Of a DNA stretch of 64,000 bases, positions 23,975-33,547 are shown one piece after another. The stretch's first letter is position 1; every line of letters starts with the position of its first letter. The position numbers and the translations under genes were made by a program. This DNA comes from Cladopsammia gracilis (Eukaryota; Cnidaria; Anthozoa; Scleractinia; Dendrophylliidae), in contig JAJGOT010000315.1 in assembly GCA_022457155.1 (NCBI GenBank), forward strand, positions 941,501 to 1,005,500. The letters are read 5' to 3'. A model generated the notes under the pieces. The model was not told where the DNA came from. It did no database searches and saw nothing but the letters and a program-made list of their open reading frames with translations.

Positions 23975-24232
23975 TCAAACCAGAGAATGTCCATTTAATA
24001 GTGAATGACTCAAATGTCTGTCTGAATGATGTCATCAGCATTAGCTGCTCTGCTGTTGGTAACCCTGTGGTACATACTTATCAGCTGTTTGAAAATGATA
24101 CCCTTGTAAGCAACAGCAGCAGTCCATTAGTATGGAGCAAATCAGCATCAACTGGAGGAGTGTTTGTTTACAGATGTGAAGCTAACAACACTGTGGGAAC
24201 AGCAAGCAGTACAAAAACCGTCACTGTTAATG
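23975..24232 (+). CDS. Exon 6: Ig domain 5 (type B)
   Basis: The acceptor is TTTGTTTCAG and the donor AATG|GTTAGA, a weaker donor than its paralogues; 86 codons, phase 1-1. It reads VKPENVHLIVNDSNVC, SISCSAVGNPVVHTYQLFEN and VFVYRCEANNTVGTASS. It is the closest relative of exon 4, sharing SNSSSP and the W-S-K segment, and so belongs to the older B subgroup. Potential N-glycosylation sites include NDS and NNT. Confidence 0.9.
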
Positions 24233-24400
24233 GTTAGAAAAATATTATTGCTTATAGTTGACATTGCATTTATTCAAAGGCTCCCTGAGCCCACTAGTAA
24301 ATAAGAAATGCTCTCGCTTACTAATTTTTGAGCAACCCTTCCTTACAGAAAGGTGTCAAAATGTAGTCAAATAGAAAGTAATTATGCATGTGTACATGTA

Positions 24401-24544
24401 TGTTGTGGTTGAAATTTTTCGTTGGTTTAAATTTTTATTTATTTTCATTTTATCTCACAATATGATAATCAATGCGATACAACGGAAAATAAAAATTAAA
24501 CTGGTTTTAAAAATTTAAAACCAAAGAAAAATTTGAGCCACAAT
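24401..24544. mobile_element. TGTTGTGGTT MITE, copy 1
   Basis: TGTTGTGGTTGAAATTTTTC at the left mirrors AAAAATTTGAGCCACAATA at the right, with an inner GGTTTAAATTTTT / AAATTTAAAACC match. It is non-coding. The same family sits in the next intron at 26027-26192. Confidence 0.75.
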
Positions 24545-24597
24545 ACATTTTTTTATTTCATATTAGAAAGCTTAGCGACTTACAAATCAATACATAT

Positions 24598-24730
24598 ACT
24601 TACAATACGATACTTTCACTACTTACAATACAATACTTACACTACTTACAATACGATACTTACACTTCTTACAATACGATATTTATACTACTTACAATAC
24701 GATGCTTACGCTACTTACAATACGATACTT
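24598..24730. repeat. 23-bp minisatellite
   Basis: About six units of a CTACTTACAATACGATACTTACA type lie in tandem. The open frame across them is a repeat artefact. Confidence 0.85.
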
Positions 24731-25193
24731 TTTATTTCCACATATATGCGTAGTGTTACATACATTGAATGCAATACATATACATAGCATAACATAACTT
24801 AATGAACAGTCAGTTATACGTAAAATAGTATATAGAAACAGCACGTGCAGAGAACTAAAAGCTATCCACTTCTAGTACGTTATACATTGCTTTGCCACAG
24901 TACTACAATGGTAATTATATCGTCTCATTTTGTGGGGGGTTTTTCTTAAAGCGAGACCACTTCTTTTGAAAGGAGTTTATGGTGTTGTTGTCAAACGCAA
25001 TTTGTTGTTCAAGTTCCATAGAGTTCTTAAGTAATTGTATATATACCTGCCACAACACATATATAAGTTCACTCGCAAAAAACGTCTGATTAGTTGACAT
25101 GTGATCCTGTGATGGCTCTTGAATTACCGCAGGAAAATATCTTCGTGTTTTGACTTGAGAAGAAGAATGAAACCTCTTGGAAGAATTTTTAAA

Positions 25194-25249
25194 TTTTCAA
25201 AACCAGTTTTATGCTGTATTAAAATACAGCATAAAACAGGTTTTGAAAG
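25194..25249. repeat. Hairpin with 26-27 bp arms
   Basis: TTTTCAAAACCAGTTTTATG plus CTGTATT is followed almost at once by its complement AATACAGCATAAAACAGGTT plus TTGAAA, with one mismatch and a 2-base loop. Confidence 0.85.
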
Positions 25250-25637
25250 TCATGTACTGTAAGGCATTAATTTTGTGGATGGACGGGACCGTTCGATATT
25301 GCGTTCGCCATCTACATGTTAATTGCTTTGGGATTTTAACTCCATCAAGTGTTATGTTTGATACAACTTTGCATTTGTATGGGAGTGGGTTAAAAATGCC
25401 ACAAGTTCAAGCAGTGTACAGCTTCTTGTTGGTGTGATAGCTGAACTTGCTTGATCACTGAACAAAAAGGTCCCAACTTACTGTATATAATATGCTGCTT
25501 TATTTGATTGTAGAGTGCATTAATTTATCCAGGCATTGAATAAAAAGTGGAAGAATAGCTATCATTTTCATTGATATTGAAGTACAGCACAACAACTTTA
25601 TTTTTTGTCATCTGTTGCTGTTGTTTCTCCCTCATAG

Positions 25638-25883
25638 TGCCGTCATCCATCCAAGCAATACCAGATAAAAACATAACTGAAGGGGAAAACTTGACTTTGA
25701 CCTGTCATGCATTTGGGACTCCTCCACCGACTGTGTACTGGATCAAGGTCAGCAGTGGTCAGCGCACCAGTGAAAACGTGTTAGAACTCACAAATATTAA
25801 CAGAAGTGAAGCTGGAAACTACAGATGTGAAGCCAGCAATGAGTGTGGCAATGCATCAGAGCTTGTAAACGTTGATGTTCAGT
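25638..25883 (+). CDS. Exon 7: Ig domain 6 (type C)
   Basis: The acceptor is CCCTCATAG and the donor TCAGT|GTAAGT; 82 codons, phase 1-1. It reads VPSSIQAIPDKNITEGENLT, LTCHAFGTPPPTVYWIKVSS and EAGNYRCEASNECGNASELV. The C-strand tryptophan, both core cysteines and the extra NECGN cysteine are present. It is much closer to the downstream C copies (44593 to 54571) than to exon 5. It is the last Ig exon before the 17.6 kb transposon-filled intron. Confidence 0.93.
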
Positions 25884-26026
25884 GTAAGTTAAAGACAATA
25901 ACTTTAGTTGAACTCCCAAAGGGGACCAGAAAATGATTGTATGTGAAACTGATGTCCAAAATGTATTGGGAAATTTTAATTGATTGGACCAGATGACGAT
26001 TTTTTAAACTTTTATATGTACATATA

Positions 26027-26192
26027 TGTTGTGGTTCAAATTTTTATTTGGTTTAAACATTTTCAAACCAGTTTGATTTTTGTTTTCCTTTGACTCTTAT
26101 CATGGAAATAAATCTGAGTCGAAGGACAATAAAATTTATGTTGAACTGGTTTTTTAAAATTTTCAAACCAAAGAAAAATTTTAACCACAACA
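26027..26192. mobile_element. TGTTGTGGTT MITE, copy 2
   Basis: The element runs from TGTTGTGGTTCAAATTTTTA to AAAAATTTTAACCACAACA with TA on both sides, as expected for Tc1/mariner-type MITEs. The inner part has GGTTTAAACATTTTCAAACC and a matching right segment. Confidence 0.8.
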
Positions 26193-26194
26193 TA

Positions 26195-27009
26195 TACACT
26201 AGTGAAAAACTTGGTTTGCCCAAGTTTCAGAAATGCAGTGCTCAGCTGTGTTTTGTTAAAAAAAATCATTATTTATGTCTATAAACTTTTCATAATTTGA
26301 AACCAAAAGGTTTCAGTTCACCAGAATACCTGTATCCTAACGGTAGTGGTTGGGTGATCATGGGAGACAACTTAAAGAAATATTATTTTAATGGTCATAC
26401 ATGTACATAGATGTACAGTTACTGGTACACTGTATTGTACTCACAACCAAAACCAAAACTTTGAACATCTCGGCGTTTCAATTACATAATAATTATGCAA
26501 TTGAAACTACGCACAATAATTATTATCGTAGGACGGATACAATGCACATGTAGCTTCACTGTATGATCATCTAGTACCCCAAGCAACAATGTTAAATTAT
26601 CGGACTGCTCAAAAACGGAAAATGGACTATTCTTACCCTATTTATCAACAGATGTGGATTTCCATTAATTGTCTTAAGATGGCTTGCAAATAGCTTCTAT
26701 ATTTTTCCATCACTTATACTTTGATGGATCGATACTTCGATTCTTTATCAGTTGATCTTACAATTTTAATAATGGTATCAAACAAATGTCCAGTCATCAG
26801 TGAACAAGCTATAGTCGTTTTATGATGCAACAGGTTACCATTAGGGGATAGTAACAGTATAGCCTGTTAAAGACATCCTTAATTTTTTTAAGTACTTACA
26901 GTATAATTAAATATTGAGCTCGGTGACTCCCATTTATTATTATGGAATTGTAATTAAGGCCCAGCCATACGGTGCAACCTCGCCTGCAACAAGATTTTTT
27001 GGGTGTCAC
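26195..27009 (+). other. Intron stretch, no gene seen
   Basis: AT-rich sequence with one small hairpin at 26475-26505 (TTTCAATTACATAATAATTA and its partner). I recognise no exon or element here. Confidence 0.5.
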
Positions 27010-27072
27010 ACGATGCATTTTAGTAAAGAAGTATTTTTCGTTTGTCTCACGATGTAGTCACTTCCGATGTGG

Positions 27073-27116
27073 ATCGCGACGTTTCGACTGCATACTGCTA
27101 GTCTTCTTCAGACGAT
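27073..27116 (-). ncRNA. Hammerhead ribozyme motif, left Penelope-like copy
   Basis: On the - strand, ATCGT-CTGAAGA is followed by a stem II hairpin (GACT..AGTC), GAAA, and CGTC before GCGAT. CTGANGA and GAAA are the conserved hammerhead core. The flanking ATCGT and GCGAT pair as stem I (five pairs, one G-U). Stem III is minimal, as known for hammerheads in Penelope-like elements. The predicted cut lies after the C of GTC. Confidence 0.7.
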
Positions 27117-27276
27117 GGGGTCGACTGGTTACGCGTCACCTTATGAAGCACGATGCTCTGCTGTGATTGGTTGGTTTTCAACAGCTGTGACTAGCGCATT
27201 TTGATCCTCGTTGTTTCGGCGAATTGTTCCCTCGGCGGTCCGTAGTCGTACGGCTCTCCTGTTGTTGTGTTTCTTT

Positions 27277-27317
<41 letters not shown>

Positions 27318-27336
27318 CCTGTTGATGTTGTTAGGG

Positions 27337-28572
27337 TTAAGTCTTATGTGGAGAGACCTCTTTGACCCTGCGTGTGTACCAATGAGGATCACGATCAATA
27401 AACTTTACTTCATTCCAAAGCGGGTGGTGTCCGGTGTTGTTGGCGTGCTCTGAAACGGCGGAGGTCTGGGTACGGGCGAATCGGATGTCTCGGTCATGCT
27501 CTTTTATTCTGTCTTGCGTAGGTCTTCCAGTCTCGCCGATATAAACTTTACCGCATTCACAGGGAATTCTGTAAACCACGCCATCTTGTTTAGTCGGGTC
27601 AACAGCTTCTTTAGGCCGTACTAGGTGTGATCTAAGTGTAGTCTCCGACTTGAAAACAGCGCGTACGCCTTGTTGTTGTAGGCAGCGGCGAAGTTGTTCG
27701 GACAGACCTTTGACATAAGGTAAAACCGCAGTAGGTTTGAACTCGGTCGTGGGCTCAGCACTGGTGTTGGGTTTTCTGGTCTTGGTAAGTTTCTGCAAGA
27801 AAGAAAAAGGATAACCATTAGAAACAAGAACCGATGACAGATGTTTTTTCTCCCTGGAGATAACAGAGGGTTTCGTTACGAGACGTTTGGCGCGCTCGTA
27901 AAGACACTTGACAATACCGCGTTTTACTGATTGCGGGTGGTGTGAATCATACGCTAAGTATTGATCAGCGTGTGTAGGCTTCCTGTATACGCTGGTGGTG
28001 AGGCGGCCGTCGGGTTCTCTTGAAACTGTGGTGTCGAGGAAGGCGAGTTTGTTGTCATTCTCTGTCTCCATGGTGAAACGGATGGAAGGCTGCTGGTCGT
28101 TTAGATGCTGTAAGAAGCTATCGACGATTGCGCGATCTAGAATGGTGAAGGTGTCGTCTACGTAGCGTTTCCAGATCCTAGGCTTGTAAGATGATGTAGT
28201 TATTGCTTGTTCCTCGAAGCTCTCCATGTAGAGGTTGGCAATAACAGCGGAAACCGGACTCCCCATGGTTGCGCCTTCTTGTTGTTCGTAAATTGATCCG
28301 TTATACTGGAAGTATGTAAATCTCAATACGAAAGTCAGGAGGTCAGCGATCTGAGCAGGCGTTAGCGTCGTACGGTCTGCAAGGGTAGGGTCGTTCTCCA
28401 GTTTCTGTAGTGTGGCTTGTACGGCGGCTTCGATAGGAACGTTGGTAAACAGCGACTCTACGTCGAAAGACACCATGATCTCGTTGTCTAGGATCGTCTC
28501 ACTGTTGATGGTGGATACGAAGTGAGCTGAATTGGTCACCGTGAACTCTGAGTTACCTGTTAAAGGAGACAA
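27337..28572 (-). pseudogene. Penelope-like RT + GIY-YIG endonuclease, left copy (N-terminally truncated)
   Basis: A 411-codon open frame. The RT part shows MVSFDVESLFTNVP (catalytic Asp), the EGATMGSPVSAVIANLYME box, RYVDDTFTIL (YVDD) and NKLAFLDTTVSREPDG. The C-terminal part is a GIY-YIG nuclease: VYRIPCECGKVYIGETGRPT then RIKEHDRDI. The frame ends KEVSPHKT, but the family's continuation (RLNPNNINRDSGIEIPEAWM) follows in another frame at 27141-27398, so one frameshift removes the tail. The RT fingers region upstream of the central palindrome is missing. Confidence 0.85.
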
Positions 28573-28610
28573 GATATTAGCTAAGTAGGCGGATAAATCA
28601 TATGCAAAGG

Positions 28611-28730
28611 TGTTAATGCATTAACACCTTTTGATATGATTCATTATTTATGTTAATGCATTAACACCTTTGCATACGATTTATTATTTATGTTAATGCA
28701 TTAACACCTTTGCATATGATTTATCCGCCT
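28611..28730. repeat. Three 40-bp tandem repeats at the palindrome axis
   Basis: TGTTAATGCATTAACACCTT starts units at 28611, 28651 and 28691. The unit core is itself palindromic (GGTGTTAATGCATTAACACC at the left arm edge), so the axis can fold in several registers. The third unit runs into the RT reading frame (AYLANILSPLTG). Confidence 0.9.
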
Positions 28731-28744
28731 ACTTAGCTAATATC

Positions 28745-29969
28745 TTGTCTCCTTTAACAGGTAACTCAGAGTTCACGGTGACCAATTCAGCTCACTTCGT
28801 ATCCACCATCAACAGTGAGACGATCCTAGACAACGAGATCATGGTGTCTTTCGACGTAGAGTCGCTGTTTACCAACGTTCCTATCGAAGCCGCCGTACAA
28901 GCCACACTACAGAAACTGGAGAACGACCCTACCCTTGCAGACCGTACGACGCTAACGCCTGCTCAGATCGCTGACCTCCTGACTTTCGTATTGAGTTCCA
29001 CATACTTCCAGTATAACGGATCAATTTACGAACAACAAGAAGGCGCAGCCATGGGGAGTCCGGTTTCCGCTGTTATTGCCAACCTCTACATGGAGAGCTT
29101 CGAGGAACAAGCAATAACTACATCATCTTACAAGCCTAGGATCTGGAAACGCTACGTAGACGACACCTTCACCATTCTAGATCGCGCAATCGTCGATAGC
29201 TTCTTACAGCATCTAAACGACCAGCAGCCTTCCATCCGTTTCACCATGGAGACAGAGAATGACAACAAACTCGCCTTCCTCGACACCGCAGTTTCAAGAG
29301 AACCCGACGGCCGCCTCACCACCAGCGTATACAGGAAGCCTACACACACTGATCAATACTTAGCGTATGATTCAATCAGTAAAACGCGGTATTGTCAAGT
29401 GTCTTTACGAGCGCGCCAAACGTCTCGTAACGAAACCCTCTGTTATCTCCAAGGAGAAAAAACATCTGTCATCTGTTCTTGTTTCTAATGGTTATCCTTT
29501 TTCTTTCTTGCAGAAACTTACCAAGACCAGAAAACCCAACACCAGTGCTGAGCCCACGACCGAGTTCAAATCTACTGCGGTTTTACCTTATGTCAAAGGT
29601 CTGTCCGAACAACTTCGCCGCTGCCTACAACAACAAGGCGTACGCGCTGTTTTCAAGTCGGAGACTACACTTAGATCACACCTAGTACGGCCTAAAGACG
29701 CTGTTGACCCGACTAAACAAGATGGCGTGGTTTACAGAATTCCCTGTGAATGCGGTAAAGTTTATATCGGCGAGACTGGAAGACCTACGCAAGACAGAAT
29801 AAAAGAGCATGACCGAGACATCCGATTCGCCCGTACCCAGACCTCCGCCGTTTCAGAGCACGCCAACAACACCGGACACCACCCGCTTTGGAATGAAGTA
29901 AAGTTTATTGATCGTGATCCTCATTGGTACACACGCAGGGTCAAAGAGGTCTCTCCACATAAGACTTAA
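28745..29969 (+). pseudogene. Penelope-like RT + GIY-YIG endonuclease, right copy (frameshifted)
   Basis: This is the same protein as the left copy, in two frames (28745-29488 and 29367-29969). An 11-bp deletion near 29372, after AYDS, causes the shift. Substitutions relative to the left copy include GAAMGSP for GATMGSP and HTDQYLAYDS for HADQYLAYDS. It shares with the left copy the premature ending KEVSPHKT. Active-site YVDD and the GIY-YIG core are still readable. Confidence 0.85.
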
Positions 29970-29988
29970 CCCTAACAACATCAACAGG

Positions 29989-30029
<41 letters not shown>

Positions 30030-30188
30030 AAAGAAACACAACAACAGGAGAGCCGTACGACTACGGACCGCCGAGGGAACAATTCGCCGAAACAACGAGG
30101 ATCAAAATGCGCTAGTCACAGCTGTTGAAAACCAACCAATCACAGCAGAGCATCGTGCTTCATAAGGTGACGCGTAACCAGTCGACCC

Positions 30189-30234
30189 CATCGTCTGAAG
30201 AAGACTAGCAGTATGCAGTCGAAACGTCGCGATC
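30189..30234 (+). ncRNA. Hammerhead ribozyme motif, right Penelope-like copy
   Basis: This is the mirror of the motif at 27073-27116. CTGAAGA is at 30195-30201, stem II pairs GACT (30203-30206) with AGTC (30217-30220), GAAA is at 30221-30224, CGTC at 30225-30228, and stem I pairs ATCGT with GCGAT. Its place near the outer end of the copy fits the LTR-like region of Penelope-like elements. Confidence 0.7.
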
Positions 30235-30539
30235 CACATCGGAAGTGACTACATCGTGAGACAAACGAAAAATTCTTCTTTACTAGTGTGTTCACCACGA
30301 TGAACAACAACAACCCTTTTTACGATGCATTTTGTTGCGCTCCATGTCGCAAAATAGAACTCGATTCTACTTTTGCAACTGTTGCGTGTCCGGGCCTAAT
30401 TAGCATGTTAAGATACAACTTTTTAGCCACCTTAAATTTTCGGAAAAATATGGTTGCTCTGAACCCCCTTCCAAGATTTTTTATAACTTTGCGAAAAGTT
30501 GTATCTTAACGTGATAATTACAATAATAATAATATATAA

Positions 30540-31765
30540 AGTTAGGCTTAGCCTAACAGCGAAGCCCTCTGAAGACCCTCTGAACAAGCTTAACTGAGAT
30601 GAAACGTAACTAAGGTGAAAGGTCGGAAACACAAGAATTAAGATTGACGACCGGGCTATTTTTCAATTTTAGCAATTCTCAAAAACAGTATTACCCGACC
30701 GTCTGCACAGTACATTTAGACCGTACAACAGTTCACAAAAACAACTTTTTCTCCGTATAGAATAACCATTACGACTATTTTCCGAATAAAATACAGTTGT
30801 TGCTTGTCAAAAAATGCCCGAGAAACTGATTTGGAAATCAAAATTGCAAAAATACACAAACACATTTGCATAAGGCGACGCGAGTATAAAATCTACGTCT
30901 TGTTTTGTTTACATAAAATCGCTTTTCAATCGTATGTAATGAATGAACAAACACATAAAAATGGACAACACAATCTTCTTTCGAAAAAATTTATTCAAAT
31001 CTCCATTAGTTTATGTTTAAAAGCAAAACGCGTACCATTTATATCGTACTCGAGGCCGAGCCGTGTCTTCGATAAATTCAAGAAATGAATACAACCGAAT
31101 TTAAGCTACACGTTTATAAAAAATTCTCCAAAACTAACGAGAACACAGAGAAAAAGTCAATCACAGATTGATACCAACATACATTTCCATCGAAAAATGT
31201 AATCCGTTTTACCCTTAGTCCCTCGCTTGCTTGGAAATTCAAATCTCCACTTCTGGTTCTGAAATCCGTAAAAAAAAACCAAAATCTCCCGCATTGATAA
31301 AAACGTAATACATGAAGTTCCTCGAAGCAAGATTTTATCCCCGAAAGCTCGTCTTTTTCCACTAAAGCGGCTTCTGAGTATCCCTTAATTAGAATCCTTG
31401 TCTTGAGTAGCAACGCGAAATATTCAGGGAAATAACGCCTTTAAAACGGTTTTCTCCGTTTACTAAATTCACAGCAAAACATCAAATGTTTTTCGAGCTG
31501 ACGTGACATTCGGCCTTGTAACCGCGCGAAAAACAAAGCCTCTCTTTGGCGTCAATATGACGCCGTACGCGCATGTGTTGCGACGTCATACGCGCCCGCG
31601 AGCTATTGTAGTCCTGCGCGACGGCGGCGGCGGCGGGTACACGCGCGCCCGCGAAACATTCCGCTAGCCATGACCATGAAAAATGACGGACATAGGTTCT
31701 ATCCCCTGGTTCTATGAGTATCGGGCTGCGCAGCCGGGCCTTTGGCCCGGCGAGTACTCCGCTAA
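30540..31765 (+). repeat. Dispersed repeat R, copy 1 (possible Helitron)
   Basis: A 1.2 kb non-coding repeat with a second copy at 54855-55962. Shared segments include AACAAGCTTAACT, AATTAAGATTGACGA, TTTTAGCAATTCTCAAAAAC and GAAACATTCCGCTAGCCATG. Near its right end CCGGGCC-TTT-GGCCCGG forms a stem 11 bp before CTAA followed by T, which resembles a Helitron 3' end. The 5' end is not defined. Confidence 0.6.
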
Positions 31766-32064
31766 TACTCCATAATAAAAAAAAGGCGGTCACAGAGCTT
31801 GTCGTTTAGGAGTTAGGTGAATATTCCCGGGAAATATTCTTTTCATCCTGCACATGTCACAGCACTATTTAGTCACAGTTTGTTATAAATTACAGTGCTG
31901 CGCGCGGTACCGTGAACACCAGACAATTTTTTTGACATATTTTTGACATATTTTTGACGACTTTGATGCTTGGTAATTGGCAACTGGCCAATCAGAGCGC
32001 AGATTATCTTGTAAGGCGGAGTAGATCTGTTAGCGTGGCATCCTTTACTTTGTAAGTAAACAGC

Positions 32065-33063
32065 ATGGCGACGTACCAGGTGAAGGTGAAGTACGGAGAG
32101 GAAAGATTCAGTACTTTCTTGATCAAGGATATCTCCTTTACTAAGCTTATGCACGCGATAAAGCAAAACTGCTCACCGCTTGCTCACTTACCCGCTTCAA
32201 ACGTTCGGGTAAGATATCGCGACGAGGACGGCGATATGATCAATCTGTCGGAAGATCCAGATGGTTTTGCTTTCGGGGAGATGCTAAGGAGTGCAAAAGA
32301 AGTAAAGGATCGGGAGTACAGAAAGATTTTTCTTCAGGCAAGTGAAATAGATTCGCCGCTACCGAGGAAACTGAGACGAACTGACATGGAAATGCCGAGT
32401 TCTTCAGCTTCTGACGAATTCGAGTCGCTTCAACCGAAACATTTGTCTTTCACACCAACACCTGGCGCGCATCTCGCAGCTACAACAACTCCAAAAAATG
32501 CCGAGAAAAGTCCTTTGGACTGCCAGCGACAGGAAATGGAAGAAAATCTTCAGGTTTTTAAAGTACAAATTGCTAGCGCTAAGCAAGAATTGGAAAAACT
32601 GAACAGTGAATCCAGACATTTTCAGTCGCTAAGTGAAACTCGAGTTCGACTCTGCAACAACTGTCATTTCAGTGGGCACACAAAAGTAAAATGCTCAAAA
32701 CCTCCTTGCACGGAAATCAGTGTGTGTAAAATAATAGAAAAGCATCCCGAACACAAAACGAAAATTACCAACCTTCAGCGTGAAATTAGATCCCTGGAAA
32801 AGAGGGCACAAGAAAAGGAAACCCATCTCAAAAGTTTCACGGCCGCACGTGAGCGCGTAAAATCTTCGTTTTTCTTTGTTATGAGACCTAGATTGAAAGC
32901 ACAAAACCAAGTAAAGTATGTAAACAGAAGCCGGTTGGATAGGGATTTGATGATTTTGCAAAGAGCGCTCAAAAAGGTTCCCGACTGGTGTGAAGATGAA
33001 GACTGGAGACTTCCGCTGATTATAGATCAATACGAGAACTCAAATGTAAACATCTATTTATAA
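32065..33063 (+). CDS. Transposon-borne PB1-domain / CCHC zinc-knuckle protein
   Basis: An intact 332-codon frame starting MATYQVKVKYGEERF. Residues 4-90 read as a PB1 domain: the basic strand KVKYG (K8) and the acidic OPCA stretch YRDEDGDMINLSEDPDGFAF at 51-70, so it could self-associate head to tail. Residues 100-155 are Ser/Thr/Pro-rich linker. Residues 156-190 and 231-262 are charged and coiled-coil-like. Between them C197-C200-H205-C210 (CNNCHFSGHTKVKC) forms a CCHC knuckle, with further Cys/His to H230. The C-terminus is Trp/acid-rich. A gene of this kind is not a standard Tc1 component. Its role (transposase partner, RNA/DNA binder or captured host gene) is unknown. Confidence 0.8.
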   Translation: MATYQVKVKYGEERFSTFLIKDISFTKLMHAIKQNCSPLAHLPASNVRVRYRDEDGDMINLSEDPDGFAFGEMLRSAKEVKDREYRKIFLQASEIDSPLPRKLRRTDMEMPSSSASDEFESLQPKHLSFTPTPGAHLAATTTPKNAEKSPLDCQRQEMEENLQVFKVQIASAKQELEKLNSESRHFQSLSETRVRLCNNCHFSGHTKVKCSKPPCTEISVCKIIEKHPEHKTKITNLQREIRSLEKRAQEKETHLKSFTAARERVKSSFFFVMRPRLKAQNQVKYVNRSRLDRDLMILQRALKKVPDWCEDEDWRLPLIIDQYENSNVNIYL

Positions 33064-33547
33064 GTGAAGCGCAAAAAGCATGTACAGGAAGGATACAAGG
33101 CATTTTATTTCTCTTCTTGTAATGTTATGTTTTTAATATTGAGTTATTGATACTTCTCGCGTTGTTTTACTCGAGTTAAATTAACGTAAACTAAAGTAAC
33201 TCAACAGTTCCTGCACACTGATTTATTTGAACGAGGCGAATATTTATCAAGGTTAGATAACTTTTATTTTATAGCTCGACTTTATGGCGTTGCGAATTTC
33301 AGATTCTCGTTCATTTGTTGATTTTTCTGGAAATGTTTTACTTATGTAGTTATTAGCTTAACAAAGCTTCGTTTATATTCCGATAATGAAGTTGTACTTG
33401 TACCTCTTGCGGTACGTCCGTGATATTTTGCAACTCAACAATGTCAACAAACAAAAAACTTGGTAAATATGATATGCTGTGTTCACAGATGTCTTGTAAC
33501 ACTTTTCTTAGTTCAAGTTTCTGATCTGGTTTACAATAAAGTCTTGC

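Larger units (their letters stand above)
27022..30321. mobile_element. Head-to-head Penelope-like element dimer
   Basis: Two Penelope-like copies face away from a common centre: the left copy reads on -, the right on +. Arms 27022-28624 and 28693-30286 are nearly identical inverted copies. The 12-bp direct repeat ACGATGCATTTT flanks the whole unit (27010-27021 and 30322-30333), so it looks like one integration event. About 35 bp of extra sequence (30287-30321) follows the right arm. Both copies are 5'-truncated at the same point inside the reverse transcriptase, where the axis lies. Confidence 0.85.

Noticed and set aside
24533..24787. Tyr/Thr-rich 84-codon frame, or a CRISPR-like array
   Set aside because: It is the translation of a 23-bp minisatellite; there are no unique spacers and the genome is animal.
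27022..30321. Palindrome as an assembly or hairpin-read artefact
   Set aside because: The arms carry separate substitutions and an 11-bp deletion, and a 12-bp duplication flanks the unit; still worth a long-read check.
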